NCBI GenBank assembly: GCA_035540635.1 | Contig: DATLGH010000067.1 | Location: 1 to 64,000 of the forward strand | Direction of reading: 5' to 3' | Length of the DNA: 64,000 nucleotides | DNA from: Egibacteraceae bacterium | GTDB lineage: Bacteria; Actinomycetota; Nitriliruptoria; Euzebyales; Egibacteraceae | Shown here: one piece after another, positions 32,048 through 40,568 of the stretch | How positions within the stretch are numbered: position 1 is the stretch's first letter | Layout: each line of letters begins with the position of its first letter | The notes under the pieces: model-generated | What the model saw: only the letters and a program-made list of their open reading frames with translations | What the model was told of the DNA's origin: nothing | Databases searched by the model: none | Made by a program: the position numbers and the translations under genes

Positions 32048-32600
32048 ATGCTGCCCCAGCTCATCGACACGCCGGTTGACGACCGGGTGGCCGCCCGGCG
32101 ACGCTGGGACGCCTGGCTCGAGGAGGTCCGACAGGTCGACGGGTGGCTGGGAGCCACCGGCGGAGTCGCCCCCGCCGGTGTGCTCGTCGTCGCCTGCCGC
32201 TTCGCCTCCGCCGAGCAGGCCAGAGGCCACGACCTCGCCGCGGCGTGGCAACCCGACGCCCCGGTCGAACAGACCGACGACGTGCACCTGCACGACACCG
32301 ACCGCGCTGTTCGCGGCGTTCGGCGACATCTCGGTGGACGTCCGGCATGTGGTCGTGCGCGACCGCTTGGTCGTCTTCGAACTCGTTCTCGAAGCGACCC
32401 ACGACGGTCCTCTGGAGGTCGGGGAGCCTGACCGCTCCCACCCACGAACGCCAGTGTCGAGCTTCCCATGGTGTGGGTGTTCGAGCTCGACGAGGACGGC
32501 GAATCCATGCGAGCCTTCCCGACGGAACGCGACCCTTTGGAAACGGCTGATCCCCACCATGTCGGTACGGTCCTTGCGGCGGAAGGCCGCATTGTGACCG
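32048..32600 (+). pseudogene. Frameshifted small-protein gene with a SnoaL-like tail
   Basis: The opening frame from ATG 32048 gives a plausible protein up to VEQTDDVHLHDTDRA. From about 32310 the natural continuation LFAAFGDISVDVRHVVVRDRLVVFELVLEA is in another frame. From about 32465 MVWVFELDEDGESMRAFPTE returns to the first frame. The second part resembles a SnoaL/NTF2-like domain. Two compensating indels or sequence errors are required, so it is called broken. Confidence 0.6.
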
Positions 32601-32637
32601 GCCTCACCATTGCGGTATACGCCTTCGCTCCTCTGGT

Positions 32638-33033
32638 TCAGCGGCGACCGCAACCCTCGTATCCGCTGATACGGGGGCTTGCGCGAAGCGTGCTGAACGC
32701 ATCAGTGATCAACAGTTCGAACAGGATGTAGCGGTCCGCTGGCGAGTAGGACGCGTGGGCCACGGCGAACTTGCGCAGCCTCGCATCTGTGACCATGCGA
32801 GCGGTCCCGCGTACCCGGAACTCTCCGCCGCCACCGTCGGGATCCTCGACCGCGCAATGCAGCGCGTACCTGCTTCCACGCGCAAGATCTTGCCCCTTCG
32901 GCGAGGTCGGCTCCATGAAGACGAACAGATGGCCGGGAGAGACGATCGGGGTGACCGGGTGGACACGCGGCGCCCCGGCGCCATCCACCGTCGCGAGGTA
33001 GGCGACACCCGAGGCCGTGAGTCGCCGGGTTGA
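32638..33033 (-). pseudogene. PPOX-class flavoprotein gene with disrupted N-terminus
   Basis: The segment VAYLATVDGAGAPRVHPVTP through FMEPTSPKGQDL, GTARMVTDARLRKFAVAHAS and YILFELLITDA is a pyridoxamine-phosphate-oxidase-like FMN-binding domain. The expected N-terminal 20-25 residues are missing. Upstream coding is replaced at once by two tandem 29-bp repeats (33031-33088). The open frame reaches 33294 only through sequence unlike the family. Confidence 0.65.
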
Positions 33034-33088
33034 TAGCCGCCGGTATCGGTAGCCACCATTGATAGCCGCCGGTATCGGTAGCCACCAT
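33031..33088. repeat. Two tandem 29-bp repeats at the broken PPOX start
   Basis: The unit TGATAGCCGCCGGTATCGG followed by TAGCCACCAT occurs twice in direct tandem with no mismatch over 28 bp. A related core recurs near 34341 and 41361. Confidence 0.9.
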
Positions 33089-33208
33089 CGAGGGCCGAGG
33101 CGGCTCCCGTGACCCTCGTTGGCATGCGGGAGATCACCCGTCACCCGGCCAGGCGGCCCATGACACGGGCCCCAGTTGCCAACAAGCCATGTCGCAGTAG
33201 CGAGGCTG

Positions 33209-33583
33209 TTAGCCCCAGACGAGGATGTCCGGCTGGGTACGACCCATGGCGCCGGCGATGATCTGGAGATCGCCTGGGTCAGCGGTGAGCACACGTTGGC
33301 TCAGCGCGGCTCCGAGGAAGACAACGTGCGCGTCCACCACATCACTGCCGTCACTCCTTGCGAGCATGGCGCCCACGGCGCGGCCGTCGTCCAGGGCATG
33401 CACCTCGATGGCCTTGAGGACTGCGGCCAGTCGGGCCTGTCGAGCCCCGTCACGCCACACCTGCGCCACCACGGCCTCGGAGGTGTGCAAAGGCTCCCCG
33501 GCCCGTTCGGCTGCCGTGAGGAACACGCGGGCACGTTCCTCGTCACGGTCGACGGAGACGAACACGCCGGCGTCGAGGATCAA
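33209..33583 (-). CDS. vapC: PIN-domain toxin (VapC family)
   Basis: The 124-residue protein has PIN acidic residues: MILDAGVFVSVDRDEE (Asp4), EAVVAQVWRDGAR (Glu near residue 36), SDVVDAHVVFLGA (Asp) and LTADPGDLQII (Asp). VapC toxins are Mg-dependent RNases acting on tRNA or rRNA. It overlaps the antitoxin gene by 4 nt (ATGA), which gives coupled translation. The complete acidic set suggests it is active. Confidence 0.88.
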   Translation of the reverse strand: MILDAGVFVSVDRDEERARVFLTAAERAGEPLHTSEAVVAQVWRDGARQARLAAVLKAIEVHALDDGRAVGAMLARSDGSDVVDAHVVFLGAALSQRVLTADPGDLQIIAGAMGRTQPDILVWG

Positions 33584-33813
33584 CGCCCCAATCCGAAGCG
33601 CTCGATCGCCTCGATGACTGCCTCCTCATCCACCGCGCCGCGCGCAGCTGCCCACTCATCCAGCGCCTGCTGCAAAGCATCTTGCCGAGCCTGCTCAGCA
33701 GCGAGCCGACGGACGGCGTGGCGAATGGCACCGGACCGGCCGCCGAACCGCTCGGCGAGCTTGTCCAGCGCTGCTTCTTCCTCTGGGCTGAGCCGCACGG
33801 TGGTGGTCGCCAT
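33580..33813 (-). CDS. vapB: Ribbon-helix-helix antitoxin (VapB-like)
   Basis: The 77-residue protein begins MATTTVRLSPEEEAALDKLA, a ribbon-helix-helix DNA-binding domain. A C-terminal helical tail (about 45-77) would wrap the toxin. ATG 33813 is followed upstream by a 7-bp perfect palindrome suited to autorepression. First gene of the toxin-antitoxin operon. Confidence 0.87.
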   Translation of the reverse strand: MATTTVRLSPEEEAALDKLAERFGGRSGAIRHAVRRLAAEQARQDALQQALDEWAAARGAVDEEAVIEAIERFGLGR

Positions 33814-33823
33814 GAAAGGACGA

Positions 33824-33840
33824 TAGCACGGGGCGTGCTA
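33824..33840. promoter_or_regulatory. Operator palindrome of the vapBC operon
   Basis: TAGCACG-GGG-CGTGCTA is a perfect inverted repeat 11 bp upstream of the antitoxin start, the normal place for VapB(C) autorepression. Confidence 0.7.
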
Positions 33841-33900
33841 CACATCACGGAGGGCGCCGCTGAGGCCGGCGACCATGCGCTCCTTCGCCGCGATGCTGTA

Positions 33901-34230
33901 TCAGGCTGATCTCCTATGCGGGATGTGCGCATGGGGTGTGCGCCAGCGGAACGTTTCCGGGCCAGGGAGGCGTTGGTCGGCCCGGCCAGCGCCATCGCGC
34001 CCCAGCGCGTCCAACAGCGCCTCGGACACCTCCCGCACCGACGCCTCGCCGCGGATCGCGCCAAGCAACCGACGCATCATCCGCGGCGACGGCGGCGGCA
34101 CGACCGCGGCCATGAGCCGGCCCAGCCGCCGGCGCCACCCCGCTGCCGCGGACCCCCAGACCCTCGCCGCCGTGACAACGGCTCGGCAGAGACGCCGCAC
34201 CGACCGCAAGGAACCGCTGCCACCACGCAC
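33901..34230 (-). CDS. Unrecognised ORF in an otherwise empty stretch
   Basis: The 660-bp gap 33841-34501 holds no recognised gene. One 109-codon frame contains a protein-like part, MMRRLLGAIRGEASVREVSE, followed by ALLDALGRDG, but its N-terminus is Arg-rich and the frame may be chance. It may be debris of a mobile or decayed gene. A repeat-like patch lies at 34341-34455. Confidence 0.15.
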   Translation of the reverse strand: MRGGSGSLRSVRRLCRAVVTAARVWGSAAAGWRRRLGRLMAAVVPPPSPRMMRRLLGAIRGEASVREVSEALLDALGRDGAGRADQRLPGPETFRWRTPHAHIPHRRSA

Positions 34231-34340
34231 GATCCCGCGTCAACGGGCTTCCCGCGGACAGCACAAGGGTCGCATGGTGGCCCGCCTCAACGTTGCGATA
34301 TCCGGCTCGCTCCAGTGGTTCAAGAGGCGGTCACACCTTC

Positions 34341-34455
34341 GTAGATCCGCCGGCATCGGTAGCTGGTCGCCGCAGGCGACCAAGCGGCCAGCCCTGCTTG
34401 CCTCGGGGCGACGGCGGCTCGGTGCGGCCTGTCGTGCGCACCCCAAGGGTACTCA
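34341..34455. repeat. Dispersed repeat copy, related to 41361-41463 and 33031
   Basis: GTAGATCCGCCGGCATCGG, then TAGCTGGTCGCCGCAGG, then CGGCCAGCCCTGCTTG and GTGCGCACCCCAAGG match in order the blocks at 41361-41463. The first block also matches the 29-bp repeats at 33031. On the minus strand both longer copies could encode KQGWP followed by LRRR-like residues. Confidence 0.55.
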
Positions 34456-34501
34456 CCGCCGCGACGCCGCAGCCCGGCGACGGGGTGTGATCGGGAACGG
34501 C

Positions 34502-37500
34502 TCACACCGAGTCGGCGGCGCCCTCCCCTGCCAGGGCCGCCAGCCGCGGGGCCGCCTGCAGGTGCCCGGCGTCGCGGGCGAGCGCCAGCGCCCGTTCCGC
34601 GACGGCGGCGGCGTCGGGCCGACCGCGCGCCGCCGCCACCTCGGCCTGAGCGAGCCGCGCCTCGAAGTGGGCCAGCGGCGGCCCGACAGCCAGGGCCCGG
34701 GCCGCGAGCCCGGCGGCCGCGTCGACGTCGCCGACGGCCAGGCGCACCAGCGCCAGGCGGGTGCACGCCCAGCTGGTGAACAGCGGCCACCCGCGGGAGC
34801 GATCGAGGCTGTCGCGGAACGCCCGCTCGGCCGCCGCCAGCGCACCCGCCGCCTGGTGCGCCACCCCCAGGGCCCGCAGCGCCGCTGCGGTCCACGCGCC
34901 GTGGCCGATCGCCTCGGCGGTGGCGAGCGCCGCGGCCGCGGCCTCGACCGCGTCGTCGTGGCGACCGAGCGCCGCGAGCGCCTCGCCGCGATGCCACTGC
35001 GCGTAGGCGATGCCGTCGGGGGTCCCGAGCGCTCGGGCCCTCTCGAGCGCCTCGTCGCAGTCGTCGAGCCCCTCCTCGGGCCGGCCGAGGAACACGAGTC
35101 CGTGGCCACGGGTGGAGCGGGGGGTGATGACGCGCAGCAGGTCGCCGGCGTCGTCGAACAGCCGCGCGACCCGGTCGAAGGCGTCCAGGGCCTCCCGGTT
35201 GCGCCCGGCGAGGCAGGTGGCCATCGCGCGGGCGTCGAGGATGTCGGCGCAGCCGCGCGCGTCCCCCAGCGACCGGTACAGCCGCAGCGCTTCGTCGGAG
35301 CGCTCGCGCGCACGGGCGTCCCGTCCCACGTTCAGGTCGACGATCGCGCCCGCGTACAGGGCGTCGGCACGCGCGGCGGGGTCGCCGCCCGCTTCGGTGA
35401 GCGCGAGCCCGACGAGATCCTCGGCGCTGGTGAGGTCGTCGGCGCCGGCGGCGAGTCGCGCCTGGCGCGCCAGCCAGCGGGCCCGGGCGGGTCCGGCGGC
35501 CCCCAGGCGCAGCGCCGCGCGCAGGTCATCGAGCGCCTCCCGCACCGCCCCCCGCCGCGCCCGTCCCTCGGCCCGGACGGCGTGCAGGTCCGCGGTGAGC
35601 GCGACGGCCGGGTCCAGGGCGAGGCCGGCTGCGGCGAGGGCGACCGCCTCCGCGTCGGCGTGGCGCTCCAGGCGGCGGCGGGCCGCCGCCAGGTAGGCCG
35701 CCGCCGCAGGCTCGTGCTCGCCGGCGGCGGCGAGGTGTCGTGCCGGCTCGGCGGGGTCGGCGTCGCCGCAGGCGAGGGCGTCGGCGAGGCGGGCGTGCGC
35801 CAGGGCGCGGCGGCTGGCGGGCAGACCGTCGGCCACGCTGTCGGCGACGAGGTCGTGCGCCGGTTGCCACCCTCGCGCGCCGGGGCGCGCCAGCCCGGCG
35901 CCGTGGAGGCGGTCGAGCGCGTCGAAGACCTCGGCCTGCGGCAGCGCGGCGGCGGCTGCGAGCAGCTGCGGCGAGGCCGGGCGGCCGAGCAGCGCGAGGT
36001 GCTCCATCACCGCCTGCGCGGCAAGAGGCTGGCGCCCCAGCCGCCGGCGGACCACGCGGCGTTGGCCGGCGCGCGCGAGCGCTCGGACCGCGTCCTCGCC
36101 GAGCGCCCGCTCGGCGGTGGCTCGGTAGCGGCCGTCCCGTTCGCCGGTGACGTGGCCGGCGTCGGCCAGGCCGGCGAGCACCTCGTGGAGGGCGATCGGC
36201 GTGCCGTCGGTCTCCTCCCGCAGGACGTCGCCGAGCCAGTCGTCGTCGACGAGGGCCGTCACCGCCGACGGCGGCAGGGCCTGCAGCTCCAGCTGCACCA
36301 CGGCGTGGTCACCGCGCGCGAGGTCGGCGAGCAGCTCCCCGAGCGCGTCGTCGACCTCCTCGGGTCGGTAGGCGAGGACGAGCCGCAGCGCCGGCACACG
36401 CCAGTGCAGGTGGCGCAGCGCGTCGAGGCTCGTGGCGTCGGCCCACTGCAGGTCGTCGAGCACCACCGCAGCCAGGCCTGCCTCGACCGCGGCGGCGAGC
36501 CGGCGCAGCGCCCGCTCCCGCTCCAGGGCCCGTCGGCTGTCAGGGCGGACGGCGGTGTCGGCGGCGTCGTCCGCAACCGGCTTCCCCCTGGGGGGCACGG
36601 TGTCGAGGAGCCGGTGCAGGAGCGCGCCGGCGATCTGGGCCTCGGCGGCGAAGGCCCGGGCGGACGCGACCGTCGCCGTGCTGCGGGCAGCCGCCTCGGC
36701 GAGCAGCCGCGACTTGCCCGTTCCGGAGGCGCCGGTGACCACGGCCACGCCGCCGTGACGCCGCAGGGCAGCGAGCAGCTCGCGCAGCTCCGCGTCGCGG
36801 CCGACGAACGGCAGGGGCGCCCGGTCGGGCTGCGCCGGCTTCGCCGGGGCCAGCCGGGGACCGGCGACGGGCAGCGCCCCGCGCAGCAGCTGGCGGTGCA
36901 GCTCGTCGGCGTGCGGTGACGGGTCCAGACCGACCTCCTCGGCGAGGCGACGGCGAAACGCTGCGTAGGCGCCGTCCGCACCGGCGGCGTCGCCCGCCGC
37001 GGCCAGCGCGCGCAGCACGAGCAGCGCCGAGCGCTCCCGCAGCGGTTCCGCGACCGCCGCCGCGGTGGCGTGGCTGACCGCGGCGGTCGCGTCTCTCAGC
37101 TCCAGCGCCGCCTCGGCGGCGCCCTCCCACGCCTCGAGCCGCAGCCGGCCGAGCCGGTCGCGGTAGGGCCGCGCCCACTCGGCGTCGCGGTCCTCCACGA
37201 GCGGCTCGCCGCGCCACCACCCCAGCGCCGCGGCGTAGCAGCGCGCCGCGGCCGCGGCCTCCCCTCGCCGCAGCGCCTGGTGACCGTGTTCGACACCCTG
37301 CTCGAACGCCTCCCCGTCGACCGCGCAGCGACCGTCGAGCGGGGCCTCCAGCGACGTCCCGGCCGCCACGACGAGCCACGGCGCACCGGTCGCCCGCCGG
37401 ATGCGGCTGGTCAGCACGGCGAGGTTGGCGGCCGGGTCGGACGGTGGGGCGCCATCCCACAGCACCTCGACGAGCGCGTCCCTGGCCACCGGGACGCCGC

Positions 37501-37633
37501 GCTGCACCGCCAGGACGCGCAGCAGCCGCTGCGCGAGCCGGCCGCCGAACGCCGCGGGCGCGACCGGTCGCCCGGCGCGCTCCACGGCGAACGCGCCGAG
37601 CACCCGCAGTCGGAGCTCCGCGCCCTCCGCCAC
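34502..37633 (-). CDS. BTAD-type transcriptional regulator with AAA ATPase and TPR domains
   Basis: The roughly 1043-residue protein starts with an OmpR/SARP-like winged HTH (LRLRVLGAFAVERAGRPVAP, LAQRLLRVLAVQRGVPVARD, LTSRIRRATG). A bacterial activation domain (about 95-240) follows, then an ATPase with Walker A TGASGTGKSR and Walker B VVLDDLQWADATS, and about 500 residues of TPR-like helices. Such regulators control metabolic clusters. Start choice is uncertain: GTG 37633 has GAGG upstream; GTG 37645 is also possible. It is divergent from the PPOX-nitrilase-DUF1326-DUF2182 operon and probably controls it. Confidence 0.85.
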   Translation of the reverse strand: MAEGAELRLRVLGAFAVERAGRPVAPAAFGGRLAQRLLRVLAVQRGVPVARDALVEVLWDGAPPSDPAANLAVLTSRIRRATGAPWLVVAAGTSLEAPLDGRCAVDGEAFEQGVEHGHQALRRGEAAAAARCYAAALGWWRGEPLVEDRDAEWARPYRDRLGRLRLEAWEGAAEAALELRDATAAVSHATAAAVAEPLRERSALLVLRALAAAGDAAGADGAYAAFRRRLAEEVGLDPSPHADELHRQLLRGALPVAGPRLAPAKPAQPDRAPLPFVGRDAELRELLAALRRHGGVAVVTGASGTGKSRLLAEAAARSTATVASARAFAAEAQIAGALLHRLLDTVPPRGKPVADDAADTAVRPDSRRALERERALRRLAAAVEAGLAAVVLDDLQWADATSLDALRHLHWRVPALRLVLAYRPEEVDDALGELLADLARGDHAVVQLELQALPPSAVTALVDDDWLGDVLREETDGTPIALHEVLAGLADAGHVTGERDGRYRATAERALGEDAVRALARAGQRRVVRRRLGRQPLAAQAVMEHLALLGRPASPQLLAAAAALPQAEVFDALDRLHGAGLARPGARGWQPAHDLVADSVADGLPASRRALAHARLADALACGDADPAEPARHLAAAGEHEPAAAAYLAAARRRLERHADAEAVALAAAGLALDPAVALTADLHAVRAEGRARRGAVREALDDLRAALRLGAAGPARARWLARQARLAAGADDLTSAEDLVGLALTEAGGDPAARADALYAGAIVDLNVGRDARARERSDEALRLYRSLGDARGCADILDARAMATCLAGRNREALDAFDRVARLFDDAGDLLRVITPRSTRGHGLVFLGRPEEGLDDCDEALERARALGTPDGIAYAQWHRGEALAALGRHDDAVEAAAAALATAEAIGHGAWTAAALRALGVAHQAAGALAAAERAFRDSLDRSRGWPLFTSWACTRLALVRLAVGDVDAAAGLAARALAVGPPLAHFEARLAQAEVAAARGRPDAAAVAERALALARDAGHLQAAPRLAALAGEGAADSV

Positions 37634-37719
37634 GTCCGCAACCACCTCGCAAGGGCTTCGCAATGCCGCGGATGCAGTATGACCCCGAGCTTCCTCCCAC
37701 GGCAACGGGGACACCACGG

Positions 37720-38358
37720 ATGGCCGCACCCACAGGCACCCAGGCGCACACCGACGGCGGTGTGCTGCGCTACCGGCCCGAGCAGCGGGCCGTGCAGGAC
37801 CGCTTCGACAGCAGGCGGATCGCCGACCGGATCAACGAGCGGCTCGCCCGGGCGACGATCGACGACGCCGCCCGCGCCTTCATCGCCGCGTGCGACATGT
37901 GCTTCCTCGCGACCGCCGACGCCGACGGTGTGCCCACCTGCTCCTACAAGGGCGGGGACCCCGGCTTCGTCAAGGTCCTCGACGAGCGCACGCTCGCCCT
38001 ACCCTCCTACGACGGCAACGGGATGTTCCTGTCGATCGGCAACGTCCTCGCCAACCCCGCCGTCGGGCTGCTGTTCGTCGACTTCGCCGGCGGCGGGCGG
38101 CTGCGTGTCCAGGGACGCGCCGCCGTGGAGGAGGGTCCGCTGCTGCGCTCGTGGACCGGCGCGCAGCTGGCGCTGCGGGTGACCGTCACCGCGGTCTTCC
38201 CCAACTGCAACCGCTACGTGCACCGGCTGGTGCCGGCGGAGCGGTCCCCGTACGTGCCCCGCCGGGGTCACCAGCCGCCCGTGCCGGGCTGGAAGCGCGC
38301 CGCCTGGGCGCACGACGCCCTGCCCGCCGCCGACCCAGCGCGCCGGGGCGGGTCATGA
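37720..38358 (+). CDS. PPOX-class FMN-binding oxidase-like protein
   Basis: The 212-residue protein has a split-barrel flavin-binding fold: FIAACDMCFLATADADGVPT, CSYKGGDPGFVKVLDERTLA, GNGMFLSIGNVLANPAVGLL, GRLRVQGRA, FPNCNRYVHRL. ATG 37720 is preferred because it leaves room for two divergent promoters; ATG 37663 would add 19 residues. Its stop overlaps the next ATG (ATGA). Likely an oxidoreductase using FMN or F420; the substrate is unknown. Confidence 0.8.
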   Translation: MAAPTGTQAHTDGGVLRYRPEQRAVQDRFDSRRIADRINERLARATIDDAARAFIAACDMCFLATADADGVPTCSYKGGDPGFVKVLDERTLALPSYDGNGMFLSIGNVLANPAVGLLFVDFAGGGRLRVQGRAAVEEGPLLRSWTGAQLALRVTVTAVFPNCNRYVHRLVPAERSPYVPRRGHQPPVPGWKRAAWAHDALPAADPARRGGS

Positions 38359-39866
38359 GCCACGTCGTCGTCGCCGCCGTGCAAGCCGCCCCGGTGTTCT
38401 GCGACCGGGACGCCACGATCGAGCGCTGCGTCGCGTTCGTCGCCGAGGCGGCGGAGGCCGGCGCGCGCCTCGTCGTCTTCCCGGAGTCGTTCGTGCCCGC
38501 CTACCCGGACTGGGTGTGGCGCACGCGTCCATGGAGCGCCGACGCGGCGGCGCTGCACGCCCGGCTGCTCGACCAGGCGGTCGAGGTGCCATCCCCAGCG
38601 CTGGACGCGGTGCGGGTCGCCGCTCGGCGCGCCGGCGCCCACGTCGTCCTCGGCGTGACCGAGCGGGAGCCGCACGGCGCCACGCTGTTCAACACGCTCC
38701 TGCACGTCGACGGGCGCGGCGACGTCGTCCTGCGCCACCGCAAGCTCGTCGCCACCGGTGCCGAACGGCTCGTCTGGGGCACCGGTGACGGGTCGACGCT
38801 GCAGGTCGTCGACACCCCGTTCGGCCGCGTCGCCGGGCTGATCTGCTGGGAGCTGTACATGCCCCTGGCCCGCTACGCCCTCTACGCCCAGGGCGTGGAC
38901 GTGCTGGTCGCACCGACGTGGGACACCAGCGACGTGTGGGTGCCGACGCTGCGCCACGTCGCCAAGGAGGGCCGGGTCCACGTCGTCGGCGTCGCCCAGG
39001 CGATCAACGGCGCGGACCTGCCCGCCGCCGTGCCGGCACGCCACCTGTGGGGCGGGGCGGACGACTGGCTGTCCCGCGGGCTGTCCACGGTCGTCGACCC
39101 GTCCGGCAGCGTCCTCGCCGGTCCGCTCGAGGCGACCTCCGGGCTGCTCGTCGCCGCCATCGACGTGGGCGCGGGCCGGGCGGCCCGCGCCCAGTTCGAC
39201 CCCGTCGGCCACTCCGCCCGCCCGGACGTCTTCCGCCTGCACGTCGATGCCACACCGAAACCGGCCGTCACACGGAGCGGCCGACCGCAACCCGGGAGGG
39301 ATCCCATGGACATCGTCGAGCTCCACCGCCGCGCCTGCGAGCTGTTCGCCCGCCTGGTCCACGACGTCGGCGACGACCAGTGGAGCGCAGCCAGCCCCTG
39401 CGACGGCTGGGACGTGCGCGCGCTCGTCAACCACGTCGTGGCCGAGGACCGCTGGACCGCCCCTCTGCTGGACGGCGCGACCACGACCGAGGTCGGCGGT
39501 CGCTTCGACGGCGACCTGCTCGGCGACGACCCTGTCGGCGCCTGCGACGCCGCCACCAAGGAGGCCATCGCCGCGGCGGCGCGCACCGACCCGGGCCGGC
39601 CGGTGCACCTGTCGTTCGGCGACGTGCCCGCCCGCGAGTACCTCGGCCAGCTGTTCGCAGAGCACCTCGTCCACGCCTGGGACCTCGCCCGCGCGATCGG
39701 CGCCGACGGCGAGCTGCCGCCGGATCTCGTCACCGCGTGCGCCGACTGGTTCGCCGAGCGGGAGGAGGCCTACCGCGCCGCCGGGCACATCGGCCCGCGG
39801 CCACCCCTGCCCGAGACCGCCAGCCCCCAGCAGCGGCTGCTCGGCGCGTTCGGCCGCGCCGGCTGA
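38355..39866 (+). CDS. Nitrilase fused in frame to a DinB/TIGR03086-type domain
   Basis: The 503-residue frame joins two proteins. Residues 1-308 are a nitrilase with Glu in FPESFVPAYPDWVW, Lys in LRHRKLVA and Cys in GLICWELYMPLA. After a 10-residue linker, residues about 318-503 form a mycothiol-dependent isomerase/TIGR03086 domain: MDIVELHRRACELFARLV, SPCDGWDVRALVNHVV, FAEHLVHAWDLARAIGAD. No stop separates them. ATG 39306 has a strong GGGAGGG site, so the second domain may also be made alone. A nitrile- or cyanide-processing role is inferred from the nitrilase part. Confidence 0.85.
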   Translation: MSHVVVAAVQAAPVFCDRDATIERCVAFVAEAAEAGARLVVFPESFVPAYPDWVWRTRPWSADAAALHARLLDQAVEVPSPALDAVRVAARRAGAHVVLGVTEREPHGATLFNTLLHVDGRGDVVLRHRKLVATGAERLVWGTGDGSTLQVVDTPFGRVAGLICWELYMPLARYALYAQGVDVLVAPTWDTSDVWVPTLRHVAKEGRVHVVGVAQAINGADLPAAVPARHLWGGADDWLSRGLSTVVDPSGSVLAGPLEATSGLLVAAIDVGAGRAARAQFDPVGHSARPDVFRLHVDATPKPAVTRSGRPQPGRDPMDIVELHRRACELFARLVHDVGDDQWSAASPCDGWDVRALVNHVVAEDRWTAPLLDGATTTEVGGRFDGDLLGDDPVGACDAATKEAIAAAARTDPGRPVHLSFGDVPAREYLGQLFAEHLVHAWDLARAIGADGELPPDLVTACADWFAEREEAYRAAGHIGPRPPLPETASPQQRLLGAFGRAG

Positions 39867-39914
39867 CCCGCGCCTCAGCAACCGACCGTCACCATCTACG
39901 AAGGAGGAAGCCCC

Positions 39915-40568
39915 ATGACCGTCACCGAATCCCGCCCGACCGGACAGGACGTCGTCTACGCCCTCGAGGGCACCCTGCTGGAGGCCTGCTCCTGCGGGGT
40001 GCTGTGCCCCTGCTGGGTCGGCGAAGACCCCGACGGCGGGAGCTGCGACGCGTTCAACGCCTACCACTTCGACCGTGGGGTCATCCGCGGCGTCGACGTG
40101 GCCGGGTTGAACCTCGTCAACGTCGTGCACATCCCTGGCAACGTGCTGGCGCCGGGCAGCTGGCGAGTCGTGACGTTCATCGACGAACGCGCCACCGAGG
40201 AGCAGGCGACGGCGATCCTCGACGCCTACCAGGGTCGGCTCGGCGGGCCGCTGGCCGACCTCGCGGGCCTCGTCGGCGAGGTGCTGGCCGTCATCCGCGC
40301 CCCCATCGGCCACGAGCTCGTCGGCGGCACCGGCACGCTGCGCGTGGGCGACGCCCTGTCCGCGCGGATGCGCCCCTACACCGGCCCGGACGGCACGACC
40401 ACGACGCTGCGCGACTCGCTGTTCTCGACCGTGCCGGGTTCGCCGGCGTACGTCGGCAAGGCCGACACCCACACCGTCAACCTGCCCGAGCACGGGATGG
40501 TGTGGTCCTTCACCGACCGCAACGCCATCCAGGCCGACTACCGGATCGCGTATGCCGGCGACGGATGA
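39915..40568 (+). CDS. DUF1326 protein
   Basis: The 217-residue protein shows the DUF1326 signature near its N-terminus: LEGTLLEACSCGVLCPCWVG. Three Cys there (CSCGVLCPC) look like a metal or thiol site. The rest is beta-rich, with GLNLVNVVHIPGNVLAPG and HGMVWSFTDRNA. The ATG is preceded by AAGGAGGAAG. It overlaps the DUF2182 gene by 17 nt, a pairing seen repeatedly in other genomes; the pair may handle a metal at the membrane. Confidence 0.88.
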   Translation: MTVTESRPTGQDVVYALEGTLLEACSCGVLCPCWVGEDPDGGSCDAFNAYHFDRGVIRGVDVAGLNLVNVVHIPGNVLAPGSWRVVTFIDERATEEQATAILDAYQGRLGGPLADLAGLVGEVLAVIRAPIGHELVGGTGTLRVGDALSARMRPYTGPDGTTTTLRDSLFSTVPGSPAYVGKADTHTVNLPEHGMVWSFTDRNAIQADYRIAYAGDG

